This document shows positions 12,051-25,140 of a DNA stretch of 64,000 nt, in pieces. The translations under genes and the position numbers were made by a program. The DNA is from Torreya grandis. Its lineage: Eukaryota; Streptophyta; Pinopsida; Cupressales; Taxaceae. The DNA is taken from NCBI GenBank assembly GCA_037957365.1, contig JARHVA010000349.1, forward strand, positions 4,204,501 to 4,268,500, written 5' to 3'. Under the pieces are notes generated by a model. It had not been told where the DNA came from, searched no databases, and worked only from the letters and a program-made list of their open reading frames with translations. The number at the start of each line of letters is the position of its first letter. Within the stretch, counting starts at the first letter, position 1.

Positions 12051-14492
12051 GATACAAGGTTTTGGATGAGTTGAGAGGTCTACTGACCTAACCAAGAGAT
12101 AAAAATTGGTAAAAATCCTATAGAGGACATGATTATTCCCATCCTATAGCTATATATTTTTTAAAAATAGGTGAAGTACCCTATATTTTGTTTTAGATAG
12201 AGGGTACTTCCCTAAGGTCAAAACTGGTAGGTTTTAGAGGATGAGGATAGAAGGGGTGGACTAGAAGAAAAAGAGAACTTTAATAATGTGGGATAGGTTA
12301 TAAAATACCTATTAAAATCATTTAAACCAATCATAAAGAGATGAAACTAAATAAAGTGTCCTAGAACTCCAAGGTTACAATTAACCTGTTAGGTAGGGTT
12401 ATGGCCTAATGCCCAAATGAAAGGTCATTCTCATTTATATATGTATAAGGGTATTATAAATTATGGAATAATTTTTTTGGGATAATTATAGATGTTTTAA
12501 ATCTTATGGAATGAATAAAATTCAAATTGGATGGACTATAACACAAAATTTGTAGGAAGGCGTATTGGACATAGTTTAAGTCTAATATCCAAATGAGGGT
12601 CATTCATTATTCTAGCATGAGATATGAATTCCAACCCATTGGGACATGTTTTTGAGGTCACATAAGATGTTTTAATGATTTTATAAGGAAAATAAAACCC
12701 TAAGGAATCCATTTTTGACTCAAAAGTAGCATCAAGCCTATGGAAAAGGAGAAAGGAGCTTGATAGGAGAAGATTAGATGCTCACATCTTTTTGGAGGTT
12801 GTGCATGGGGATATAATGAGTTATGTAAAGTTGATAAAGGTATTTAAATATGTTCTAGGTGAATTTTTTGGTAGATTCAACATCCCATATTTATGAATGA
12901 ACCTTAAGAATGTGAAATAGGCCTAAACCCTCCTAAACCCTTGTTAGCGACCAGTTTGAGGAAATGAGGTTGGGTATCTAATATAATAAAATATTTTGAA
13001 TAATATGATGAATTAACCTTGTATAATACTACCTCAAGATACTCCCAATGCTTTTTTACTATATGAAACTATATGGATGAAGTACAAAATAGGATTTTAT
13101 TGATAGTTTTGTGCATTATGTAGGTTGTAAGAGGTTTTAAGAGATGTCAATCACATGGGATGGAATATTATTAATTAATATAACTCAAAATTTTAATTTA
13201 ATTCCTTTAAATAACTCTAGGGTGCCTCAATCAACTACTTCATGTTATCTAATCAAAACTGGCATAGTGACCAAGCTAGTGAGAAGGATGAAAAACTTTA
13301 AGTGTGCTAAATTTAAGGTGTGCTTGATTCCTATAAGGACATATAGGGTCTTTAAAAGTGTCATGAACTCCCTAAAATGTATTTTAATGGAAAATTATGC
13401 TTTTTTATAGGCCAAGTGTGCAGGGTGCATGAAGGAAGAGTTTTTTGGACTGTAGATGATGATGAGTCATTTCTAGATGATTTTAGAGGACCAAGCCTAT
13501 AACCAATACATGGAGAGGCATGCCTAAAACACTTCCCCTTCATTCCAATCATCCAAAATTCCCATGATAAATTTTGGGATGTTCAAATAGGGCTAATCAT
13601 GAAGGTAGTTTTTTTGAGCTAGTTAAGGGAATTTCATGCCACTTTATAAGAATTTGATGACTTGGATGGACACTTAGGCTTCCTCACCTTACATGGTTCA
13701 TCCAAAATACCCTTCTCATGTAAAATTATATTATTATATCATCTTAACAAGTGTCCTTGTGACCCTTTTAATTCTCCTTTCTCTTCTATATCTCAAGTTC
13801 TATAAGAACTAGCCATTTTAGCCATTACAACTGATGTTCCACTTGAGTATGGTGAAGCCCTACTCATTTACATACCATTTGATCAATAAAAATAATAATT
13901 TTTTACCTCTTCATTACTTTTCATAGTGTGTTATACTTTAATATTGGATCTTGCTTAGTGAAGACTATGGATTATTTAACATGTTATCTCATTATTTCAT
14001 CCTATTTGTAGTTAGAAAGCTTCTTATAGGGCATGTGAAGTGTTTTAAGAAATGTCAAGGATTGAGTGAGTTAGTATATTCACTAGTGACATTAAAGGCC
14101 TCTCTTTTAGTCCTCTTAGCTTTGCACATTCATCCATAACCTCATAATGTAACATTGATGTGAGAAGATTCCAATTGAAGGAGTGTATGTTTGGTTAGTC
14201 CTTTATTCTCATGTGTAACATGATACTGGTTAGAAGTCATCATCTTATTTGGTGTATCACCTCCCTTATAATAGTTTTATTTTAGTTATCTCTCTCCCTT
14301 TCTACCCCCCTACCCCCCCACCCCCCAAAGTTTAGGTGTAGTTGTGATCCAAAGTGGTACATCAATGGAGCTAGCCCTATCTAGAGACTCACCTCATATT
14401 TAGGCTACCCACAAGCCTAGAGGTGTTTCAATTGTTCCACTTGGATGAGGAGAGATAAGATATCTCCTTAAAGGGTACAAATCCAAGTGATA
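12050..14492 (+). repeat. 5' LTR of element I
   Basis: It matches 20322-22749 along its length, for example the TAGAGGGTACTTCCCTA segment and the ATCCAAAGTGGTACATCAA segment. Shared sequence begins around GGTTTTGGATGAG and ends at CCAAGTGATA (the other copy ends CTAAGTGGCA). A C-rich run sits near 14305-14327. The two copies differ by many substitutions and small indels, so the element is old. Confidence 0.75.
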
Positions 14493-14520
14493 AATTTTTT
14501 TGGCATGCTTGGTGGGACTC
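14493..14520 (+). promoter_or_regulatory. Primer-binding-site-like sequence of element I
   Basis: Directly after the LTR comes TTTGGCATGCTTGGTGGGAC. It has the TTGGC start and GGTGGG body common to tRNA primer sites of plant gypsy elements, but with changes. Which tRNA is meant cannot be decided by eye. Confidence 0.45.
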
Positions 14521-14779
14521 TTAATCCAAGAGGTTGAAATATTTTTGGTGTTATCTTTCAGGAATCATCCTTTAAAGGCATCTATCCAAGCATCAATGTT
14601 GACTCTAAAGATACATCAATTGGTTAATCAACCTAGGTTTCCTTTTGAAGATTTTTGGTAATACATTTCTTTGTTTTCTTGCTTTCAATGAGGTTGTAAG
14701 GCTAATTTTGGTGTTGAGTACTATTTTAAATAAGTTGGTGAGGTATATCTAACTTATATCACCCTTTATTAGCCTTGGT

Positions 14780-17073
14780 GTGATCCTTACCAGTCTCTTT
14801 ATGATTCCCATCAGCTCAAAAATGACCCTTATCAGTCCTATAGCTAGCTTTCTCAATCTCTTGCTCCTTCTAGTCAACCTAGCCACTCCTCAAGTTAATC
14901 CATTTCCACCTTTAAGAAAATGATTTTGGGTTATGAGAGGTATATTTTAAATCTTGATACTCAAAGGGGATGTGTTAAAGAGGTTCCTAGTCATATTATT
15001 CATAAGGTGAGATATGAATTAGAGTTGTTCAAAAGAGAGTGGGCACCTATTGAGAGAGCCAATTGGCAAAGGCTCACAAGTGAGATGCTATATGTGAGTG
15101 GATTGGTCTCTTCCTTAGAGGATATGATAAAAATTAATGAAATGAAGCATCACCAAACCTATCATCCTTCATATCCACTTCCCCAAGATTTTTATCAGTC
15201 CTACATGGTTCCCACTCATGAACCTAATCAAGATTATCAAAGTCATCCTTTTCCCAATCAATTGGAGGAGAGAGTTGAAAAATGAAACCTTATTTTTGAA
15301 GATAATATTGATAGGAATATTGAGTTTGATAATATTCACATGCAACATTCCATGTCATCAAAAAAATAAGTGGAATCTAAGCCCTCATTTCCCTCTCCAA
15401 TTGCATCCACACCTCAATAAATGATCTCTAAATATGAGATTCGAAGTTGGAGACAAGGTGGAAAATCCAATCCTAAAGAGATTATAAGTTTTTTGAACAC
15501 TCCATCCACTACTAAAAATACATAACCACCTCAAAAGGAGACTCTTAGTCCCAATATCCTAAGCTGGAATAAGATAGTGGAGTCATAGGGAAATAAAGAG
15601 GACAAAAGTCTTGATAAAGAGTGTGAAGTTGAGAAGGATCTTGATCTTATGTAAACCCCTCCCACCCTTCTTCAAGAGACATATTATATTCCATGTCAAC
15701 CTTATTGTACTCCTCCTTCTCATGAAGACTCCTATGAAATTCAAGAAATAATTTTCCAAGAGAACCTAGCCAAGCAAATTGAAGAGTTAGAGTTAAGAAT
15801 GAAGTTGCTAAGTCAAGGTGTGATGGAAGGTTTAGACCCAAAAGAAGATCATATGCCTAAACACACCCCATCTAACCTCCTTCAAGAGAATTATAAAGAT
15901 AAATTAGATGTGAATTAAGTGATTTTCAAGTGAAAGGAATATAACCAAGCTATATTAGCCCAAGGTCTACCTCCCCTTCCTCAAGAACTCCTAATAAAAT
16001 ACTCTATAATTCATTCTCAATCTAATTTTGAGTTTTATGTACCACCTCCACCAACTAGCTCATTTTGTCCTCACTCTATCACCATTTTCATTGATGTACA
16101 TATGGTATGGAAACCTAAAGAGGATAATTTGGTTAAAAAAAACTTAGAACTCTTACTTGAAGAAAGCCTAGCTCCTTGACAGCCTCATTGGACTAAGTCA
16201 CATGACTTCAAGATGCCTAGTCTTGACATCACCAAGAAGGAGAAAGAGATTGAATATCTTGAAACACTTGATAAAAAATATCATATTATGAAAATTTAGA
16301 GACAATTTGAGATCTCTAAAGAGGTTTTAAGTGTTGATGAAGAGGTGATCCCTTGTGTTGAGTCTTATTATTTGGTTGATAGTGAAGAATGTTTTTCTTG
16401 TGCTGAAGAGGAAATCTTGGATGAAGACCTTTTAGATTCTAATGAATAGGATGAAAGAGATTATATTGTTGTTCCCATTCATGATGATAATAAAAAAGAG
16501 GATGAGTAATTTTGGAAGTAGTTTGAAAACATTTGTAATGAGTTTATGTCTGTTAAGGGGTCTATAAATTCTTTGGAGCTGATTACAAGTGATGGTGAGC
16601 AAGATGACATTGTTTAAAATGTCACATATGAGCAAGAACAAGTTATTAATAAACCTTTGGGTGACTTGTTAATAGTAATTGGAGTAGGTTATACTCCTCT
16701 TCAAGGATTCCATGATCTAATCAAATATGGAGAAGGTAGCCTTGGCACTCAAGTGAGTATATAAAGAAAAAGTAACTTTTCAAATTTTTTATTTCAAGAG
16801 GCATATGCATTTGATGATGATATGTTTAAAGTAATAAAAATGGGATATCATCCTCTAAATAAATTAGGAGAAACACATCAGCTCTTAAAGAATGGAACAT
16901 GTTCCTATTGGCCTCAATCTTCCAAAGAACATGAAACTACTCCTCTTGAAGCCATGCTTACTAAGGAGATATAAGTTGATAATGAGATAAAGAGTGGGCA
17001 GTAGTATGAGGTATGTGTACAAGTTAAAGAGGAATATATATATATATATAAGGAATATGTACAAGTTAAAGAG

Positions 17074-17125
<52 letters not shown>

Positions 17126-17300
17126 ACACTTATTTAAGGATGATCTATTTGAGAGCATATAAAGTGAAGTGCCAAGGAATAGGTCTAATCTATAAAGCAT
17201 CCAATTCAAGGAGAAACATTCTTAGCACTATGATTCATCCCATCAAGAAGATGATTCAAGAAGCTTTCCTTTTGATACTAAAAAGGATCTATGATTAGTT
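14780..17300 (+). pseudogene. Element I long gag-like reading frame with in-frame stops
   Basis: About 2.5 kb stays in one frame with more than ten stops but no obvious frameshift. The start is Ser/Pro-rich (DPYQSYS, SLAPSSQPSHSSS), followed by MILGYERYILNLDTQRG and KREWAPIERANWQRLTSEM. The middle is acidic and Pro-rich with charged, coiled-coil-like segments such as KQIEELELRMKLL. Near the end VGYTPLQGF and KMGYHPLNKLGETHQ resemble the G-patch-like motif found in some gypsy polyproteins; this likeness is weak. Tyr-Ile repeats come from an AT microsatellite. No protease, RT or integrase motif is present. I do not recognise the protein; gag-like is inferred from its position after the primer site. 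Confidence 0.5.
17013..17122. repeat. AT microsatellite within a duplicated unit
   Basis: The unit GTACAAGTTAAAGAGGAA followed by an AT run occurs twice in tandem, the second with a much longer AT run (about 17077-17122). It lies inside the element I reading frame and adds Tyr-Ile repeats without changing the frame. Confidence 0.85.
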
Positions 17301-20300
17301 TCTAGTTATGCATAGTTAGTTTTTTTTATCATTCCCCTAAGTGCCTTGAGCACACACACACACGTGTGTGTCTTGTTAGTCTGTTTGCTTTGCTTGGTGT
17401 GTGTCCTTTATGTTGTGTGTTTGAGGTAATAAAGTGGTACTATCTTGATAAAAGCTTGTGTTCAAAGGTATCTTTATTTTGTTTCATATTTTTTGTGACT
17501 CCCTAAGCCCAATGGATTGATAGGGCTACTGGCCTAGTTAGTATAACATGCATACTACCACTATGAGTCACTAATTTATTGACCAAATTTGACTTTTAGG
17601 TCAAATTAGGACCCATATAGGTAAAAAATATATTTTAAGGTGTTTTTAGGTCTAATATATTATGTCTAAGGGTTTATTATAGGTTAATTGATGTCATTTA
17701 ATGTTATATTAGCCTTGGTCCTTATTGTTTTTAATCTTTTTAATCTTAGGAGTCATTTTGAGGTAAAAAAGGGAATTTAATGAATTGTAAATATTTATTG
17801 GGAAGTGTGAACATTAAATTTTTTTATTTCACATCCCATATGTCCTCATATTTATTAATCAATTATTGGTAACTGAAAGTGGTTGGTGCTTTAGAAGAAA
17901 GATAAGTTTTCTTAGGAAAAAGGTGAGTTTGGCACTTGTAAAACCCATGGGGAAGTGTGACACATGGGATAAGATCATAGAATGTAAATTAAAATTACTA
18001 AATCTTAGTTTCACAATTTAAATGTTCTTTAAGTTCCATTTTTGGCCCAAAACCATTCTACTCCTTTTTCATCTTTCTATGCACACAAAACTAGTCTTTA
18101 GGTTTGTACTTGGTATGGATAGCAGGGGAGGTTTCAAATCAAATGCATTGGGGAGATGCAATTAAAATTAGATAGATTAATTTTCATAAAAAGAGTTTTA
18201 ATAATGGTGGATTTTTCTTTATGAACCATCCTCATGAAGTTGATTATACTTTTTTGCTTGTTATTTCATGCACCCTATAGGTTTTGCTCCATTTTAGGCA
18301 AGTTCATATGAAAAAATTGGTGATGTTAACTCCAGTGAATGTTTTATCTCTTATAATATGCCATTATTTCTTATTTTTAGGTTTTATGGTGTTTTAGTGA
18401 GTAAATCATCTCAGGTTGGTAGATTAGTCTCATTTGGATGACATGCAAGTTTTCACCATCTGCAGAGTTTCTCATGCTTTGTAAATAGTTTAGAATGGAG
18501 AAGAGAATTTAATAAACATGTATTAAATGTATTATTTGTACCATCCTCTTTAAATATCATTCTCTAAGGCAAATTATCCATGAAGGTGCAGTCATATGTA
18601 ACTTACCAATCAGGCAACCATTAATAAATGTGTATAGGTGAGATGAAGGAGGAAAATCAGGTTGAAATGGATGTTTTGAAGTTATTTCCAAGACCATATT
18701 AATGATTATAAACCATTTTTTAAAATTTTAAATACTTTTGGTTTGTTCATGAGGCCTAAACAATGCACATTATTCTAATCCTGCTCATTGCCTACCTGTA
18801 ACTCACATACACCTACAGGGCCCTCATAGAGACCAACCATATTGAAATGAGGTGTATAAGCTAAGTAAGGTTATGAGATTATGGAAAATATTTTTCAAAA
18901 TTTTGAAGATGTCTAAACTAAACTGAAACCTATAAACCATGCTCATTGTTTACACTTGATTTACTACTTGTATGTAAAAATGTCTACCTACAGGTCATAA
19001 CACAGAGATATAGAGGTGGTTGTACAAAGAAATTGAAGCATTATGAACCCTCACTTAGAGTCCTAGTTATTTTAGGAACAATTAAAGACCTAATTGAATA
19101 TAAATTTTGGTAGAAATAAGTGTAAACTTCCTCTAAAGATGAGATGACTATTTTCAAAGACCTAGTCGCTAAACTAAGAAAACAAAGGTCTAAGGGTTTT
19201 TGTGGATATATTACAACATGTATAAAAAGAGTTATAAAGCATATAAATAGGTAAATATTTCATCCTATATCATGAATAATATATATTCCAAACATCAATT
19301 CAATAATATTGGTGGAAGGTGATAGTATGAGGGCTCAAAGTTGCCTAGAAACACACTAAAAATCTATATTCATGTCTACATGTTTAAGTTATAAAGAGAC
19401 CTATTCAACCCAAGGTTACATACTAGACCACACTTTCAATTTTAGTAGTTCCAAATGGTTAAAATGAAGATTTGGTATATAGGGATAATAAAAGGAAATT
19501 GGTATACTGACCTTTGGCCACATTTGCACCTACAAGCCCTTTTCATCACCTCATGCTCATCTACAGCCAGCCAACATAAGGTGTAAATTTGAAAAAATGT
19601 TTCTTTCATGAGAATCAAAGAATAATGGACCTAAATCATGATGTGAACCTATTAAAATAATTAAAACCATTATGTAAAGGCTAATTCATTGGTTTTGGAT
19701 CAGATAGACACATTCATACTTCCCTTCATTTGAAAATGTCCACCTACAACCAATTATAGATTGCTGAGAGCAAGCAGTGGGATGAAGAGTGAAGTAATAA
19801 GGCTATAAATTAATAAAAGGATTATAAATGAGTTTAAACAATGTAAAATTAATATAAATTAGGTATATAAGGTTATAAATATTGTTTTTGGGCTCAAACC
19901 ATGCATTTCTACCTATAAGACACAATCAACTATAACAATAAGAAGATGGTCGCATAAATAACAAGTATTATAAGTTTTGGCATGGAGATAAACGGAATAG
20001 GTGAATAAAGTAACTAATGTATGTAATTTATGGTTTAAAATTGACCCTATATCAATGAATTCAGCCATAAATATATGATCTACACTTACAAGAGATGAAA
20101 ATACAATCACAACCTATGACCTCAATCTAGGCCAATCAATGCAAATCATGGGAAATATATAGTTTGGAAAAGGCTTAGTGTTTACATGATAAAAAATTAT
20201 CCTAATATAAGTAATAATTTTTCATGATACTCTCATAGTGAAGATAGAGAAGAGATAAAGCTCTAATGTTGCTTCACACAGTCCTTATGAGAATCCTATG

Positions 20301-20321
20301 CATAGTCTATTTTACTAGGGG
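17301..20321 (+). other. Element I non-coding internal region
   Basis: No coding motif is seen. A short CA/TG palindrome lies near 17352-17372. From about 18780 to 19930 a phrase like CACCTACAACC or CCTACCTGTAACTC recurs every 150-250 bp in diverged form, which suggests an ancient tandem array. The stretch ends near CTAGGGGTCT, a weak candidate for the polypurine tract before the 3' LTR. Confidence 0.5.
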
Positions 20322-22749
20322 TCTATTTTAGGTTTTGGATGAGTTAAGAGTATATTTACCTAAAAAAGAGCTTAAAATTAATAAAAATCCTCTATATGAA
20401 ATTATTATTCCCATGCAATAGTTATATTGTCTAGGATAATTGGTGAAGTACCCTCTATTTTGTTTTAGATAGAGGGTACTTCCCTAGGGTCAAAACTAGT
20501 AGGTTTTAGAGGATAAGGATAGAAGGGGTGGACTAGAAGAAAAAGAGACATTGAATAAGGTGATATAGGCTATAAAATACCTATTAAAATAACTTAAACC
20601 AATAATAAATAGATTAAACTAAATAAAGTGTCCTAGAACTCCAAGGTTACAGTCAGCCTGTTAGGTAGGGTTATGGCCTAATGCCCAAATGAAAGGTCAT
20701 TCTCATTTATATATGTATAAGGGTATTATAAATTGTGGAATAATGTTTTTGGGATAATTATATATGTTTTAAATCTTATTTAATTAATAAAATTCAAATT
20801 GGATGGCCTAGAACATAAAAGTCATAGGCAGGCCTATTGGACGTAGTTTAGGCCTAATATCCAAATGAGGGTCATTCATTCTTAAAGCATGAGATTTGAA
20901 TTAAAAGAAATTAGGAAATGTTTTTTATGTCACATAAGATTTTTTAAATCTTTTATAAGGTAAATAAACCCTTGAGGAATCCATTTTTGACTCAGAAGCA
21001 ACATTAGGCCTATGCAAAAGGAGAAAGGAACTCGATAGGAAAATTTTGATGCTCACATATTTTTGGAGGTTGTGCATGAGGATAAAAGGAGTTATGGGAA
21101 GTTTTTAAATGTCTTGAAATATATTTTAGTGGTTTTTTTTTTGTATATTCAACATCCCATCTTTATGAATGAACCTTAAGAAGGTGAAATAAGCCTAAAC
21201 CCTCCTAAACCCTTACCAGTGACTAGTTGAAGGAAATGAGGTTGGAGAGATAATATAATGGAATAATTTTCCTAGGATGATGATTTAAAATTTTAAAATT
21301 ATACCTCTAAATACTTCCCATTATTTTTTACTTGTATGGAATTATATAGATAGAGTGAAAAACATGATTTTCTTAATAGCCTTATGCATTGTGTAGGTTA
21401 TAGGAGGTTTCAAGAGATTAAAATAACATGGGAGGGAGTATTAGGAGTTAATATAACTTACCATGTAAATTTAATTATTTTTAATAACTCCTAATTTCCT
21501 TAACTAGCTACTTCATCTTAGCCAATCAAAATTGGCATAGTGACCAAGCTAGTGAAAAGGATGGTAAACTTAAAGTGAGATAATTTTAAGGTTTATATGA
21601 TGAATATAAGGAAATGGAGTGTATAGATAGTTTTAATACACTACTTAACATGTATTTTCATGTAAAAATTATTCATTTTTGGAGGCCAAGTGTGTAGGGT
21701 GCATGAAGGAAGACTTTTTTGGTTTACAAATGATGATGGCTCATTCCCAAATGATTCTAGATGACTAGGCCTACAAATAATTCATAAAGAGGAATTAATA
21801 AACCCTTTTCATTAATTCCAATCATCATACCTATCCCTAATCATTTTTTGTATGTTCAAACAAGCTTAATCATGAAGACAATTTTTTTGAGCCAGTTAAG
21901 TGAATTTCATGCCACTTTGCAAGAGTTTAATGACTTGGATGGACACTTGGGATTCTTGAACTCGAATTATTTATCCCACATCCTCTTCTCATGGAAAATT
22001 AAATAATTATTTGATATTTACAATTTTCCTTGTGACCTTTACACTTATCCCTTCTCTTCTCTCTCTCAAGTTCTATAAGAACTAGCCATTTTGGCCATTG
22101 TAATTATTGCTCCACCCGAGTATGGTAAATCCCTACTCATTTTCATACCATTTGATAAATAATAATACTTATTTTTTTACCTATTCATGATTATTCATAG
22201 TGTGTTCTACTTGAATTTTAGATATTACTTTGTGAAGACTATGGATTCTTTAGCATGTTGTCTCATTATTTCATCCTATTTGTAGTTAGAAAGATTCTTA
22301 TTGCAAGGCATGTGAAGTGTTCTAGGAAATGTCAAATATTTATTGAGTTAGTATATTCACTAGTTCCATTCAAGGCCTCTTGTCTAGTCCTCCTAGCTTT
22401 GCACAATCATGAATAACCTTATAATGTAACATTTATGTGAGAAAATGTATATTAAAGGAGTGTATGTTTTATTAGTCCTTTGTTCCATGTGTAACATGAT
22501 ATTTGTTTTAAGTAATCATATTATTAAGTGTATCACATTCCTTAGAATAGATTTCTTTTACTTATCTCTCTCCCTTCCCCCCCAAATTTTAGTTATAGTT
22601 GTGATCCAAAGTGGTACATCAAGGGAGCTAGCCCTATCTAGAGATTCACCTCATCCTTAGGCTACCCACAAGCCTAAAGGTGTTTTAATTGTGCCACTTG
22701 GATGAGGAGAGCTGAGACATCTCCTCAAAGAGTGTAAATCTAAGTGGCA
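20322..22749 (+). repeat. 3' LTR of element I
   Basis: It is the direct-repeat partner of 12050-14492. Shared landmarks in the same order are the TAGAGGGTACTTCCC segment, the AAACCCTCCTAAACCCTT block near 21200, the TAGTGACCAAGCTAGTG-like segment and the GTGGTACATCAAGGGAGC segment near the end. It terminates CTAAGTGGCA at 22749. Confidence 0.75.
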
Positions 22750-22899
22750 ATAGTTATATTTATCAAGGTGATGATGTGTCACTATTATCTAAATAAGATG
22801 ATGGAGTGAAATATAGAGGAAATAAAGTAGCCATTATTATTCTTTTGGAAATTAAAATTGGAGGTTGCATGATTACATATCCTAAAAACTAGAAACCCT

Positions 22900-25140
22900 A
22901 AGATGGTAGGGCAACACTAGTAGTTAGTCATGTTATTGGCACTAATACTTAAACTATTTATTTTTCCCTAAGTTCTTAGAATAATATGTGTGCCAATTCA
23001 AACTTGTTATTAATGATGTCAAAATTAAGAAAGGAAGGTTTGAAGAGTTAAATGGACTCAACCATCAACCTTGTCTATTCAAATTTTGAGCTCTTGAACT
23101 CTACTCTTAGAGCCTTATCTCTTGTTACCTTATATTTTTAATAATTTACCAACTGAAAAACTTAATCATTGGTTTTATATATTGTTCCCTTAACTTCCTC
23201 CTTGAAGTTTTTTATAGTTACTTGGATAAGGATCTTAAAATTTGGACTATTTACTAATTCACCTATAGGTTTAATCACATTATTGACCCTCATGTATTTA
23301 AAAAGATCCAAGGCCTCACTCTCATGATTTTCAAAATGTCCCAATAAAGTCTTTATCTATATATGCCAATTAATGTAAATACACCTTTTTAAAATTACAT
23401 AATTGAGACACCATGATGCATCCATGATGGAAATTAAGTTAAATTGATTATAGGCACTACTTCTAGAGCACCGAACCAATAAATCCAATCTTTTCTCTAA
23501 TTCTTTCAATTGGTGCCAAAGTTTAAGCACCTTTGTTCTATCTCATTGGATTCCTAATATAGAAACCAAAATATTATGCAATTTTTTTTACATATTAGTG
23601 GCTTCACTTTTTACATCATTAACTATCTCCCAAAGAGTATGCATGGTTGTATCTACAATAATATCTATTGTGCATCTTCTTTGCTTTTGCACATTTCTTT
23701 CATAGCTTTACTATTTAAGTCAACAAAATCATATAAATCTTCACTATATTCATTAAGATCATCTAGATCATTTTTGTCTTTTTTGCCAAGAGAAATATAT
23801 TTTATCTTTGTTTAAATTCCATTTATTCCCTTATATCCAAATTTGATGCCTTCTTATTCCTCACCCTTTGGATGGTTCCACTCTTTTTTTCAAATTGGGT
23901 AGAGACTATAGATAACTCTATGCCAACTATGTTATTTATCTCATCTATTTTATTTTTCATCTCTTTTTCCCATTTGGGAATAAAAAGTTCCCCTATTTCT
24001 ATATATGGTGGGCTTCAGTCTTCAAATGTGGAAGGTGGAGGAGCCATTGGAGTAAGTATTTTTATTATTGGTGCCAATGATGCACTTATTTTTATTATTA
24101 ATTAGAGATGTGGATAGACAATTATATCCCATCATTAATTTTCTCTTAATGGAGTGAATTTAAGCACATTCTTGGTCAAACCTTAGGTTTTCTCAATAGT
24201 CATAGTGGCTGATTATATGGGTAAAAACTATGGCATATGTAGCTCTAGTTGAGATAAATGTTTCTTAAGGACTAGTGGATTTTTAAGGTTGTAATTAGAA
24301 ACTATAACCCTACTTTTAAAATGAACTCCTTTACTTGGAACCTTTATTTTCTTTAAATTTGAAATAATGGAAGAGTCAACATAACTAGACAAAATAATAT
24401 GTGGAATAGTTTGAGGCAAATCCATAGGTAGAATATCTACATTGGTAATAAATGAACCAAGAGAAGAGGCTAACTCATTTATGTTTTATCTTTTCTTTTA
24501 TGTGAGGACTTTATAATATAAAGTATCATATAGATCATCTTCTTCTTGTATGCCTCCCAAGTTCATAGCTTTAGCCCTTTCCAACTTTGCTTTCTCATCA
24601 TTTGGGGCTACCTCTTCACTTATTATAGGTCCTTACCCCTTCATTATTTATATATCTTCTTCACCTTCATTAGTTGAATATTCAACTATATAAAATTACC
24701 TGTATAATCTCCTCTTCTTCTTCTTTCTCCTCATTAAGGTATTCCTCTATTGTGGGGAGACCAAAATATGGCCTTTATTCTAATTGTTTAACCTTGGAGG
24801 AGGTAGAATGATCCTTAGATTTACTATGACAAGTGACCATTATGGGAGTTAAGGCAAGGGAGATGGTGAAATGAATAAAGGAGATATAATGGTGGAAATT
24901 ATCACTATAGGTGGAGGTAAAGGAATGGTTAATGGGATAACAGTGGTGTAAGAGAGGGTGAATGGAGTAGGGGATGACATGGTAGGGAGTGTTTGAGGAG
25001 ATGTCTCCTCACTGATGGTAGTAGATGGAGGTGGATAGTAGGGGTGCTTGAGGAGAATAAGGATAAATTGTAATAGACAAGAAATAATCCTTTAAACACT
25101 TAGGGAGACCAACGTGGTTGGCTATTATAAGTGGTGACAT
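22900..25140 (-). pseudogene. Unidentified decayed coding region
   Basis: The minus strand gives protein-like segments in order from 25140 downward: ANHVGLPKCLKDYFLSI, a Pro/Ser/Thr-rich stretch (SEETSPQTLPTMSSP), an acidic run (NEEKEEEEEI), DLPQTIPHIILSSYVDSS and VPSKGVHFKSRVIVSN, NPLVLKKHLSQLELHMP, then IPKWEKEMKNKIDEINN and LDDLNEYSEDLYDFVDLNSK, which look helical. It ends with GHFENHESEALDLFKYM. Stops and frame changes are frequent. I do not recognise a family. It could be a gag-like protein of a lost element or a decayed host gene. The length and mixture of disordered and helical parts favour gag, but this is a guess. Confidence 0.35.

Larger units (their letters stand above)
12050..22749 (+). 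mobile_element. Element I: non-autonomous LTR retrotransposon (LARD-like)
   Basis: Two direct repeats of about 2.4 kb (12050-14492 and 20322-22749) enclose 5.8 kb. The internal part starts with a priming-site-like TTGGCATGC, then carries one long stop-ridden frame without RT, integrase or protease, then about 3 kb of non-coding sequence. This is the plan of a large retrotransposon derivative, moved by enzymes of another element. The plus orientation follows from the primer site and reading frame. The target-site duplication was not found, and the 5' border of each LTR could shift by some tens of bases. Confidence 0.75.

Noticed and set aside
17352..17372. CA/TG palindrome as a regulatory site
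   Set aside because: Simple-sequence inverted repeat of low information; no neighbouring promoter signal.
12050..22760. Element I inserted in the gag of gypsy A
   Set aside because: Gag-like sequence of A ends close to 12050, but no gag continuation at 22750 and no target-site duplication was found, so the nesting is not claimed.
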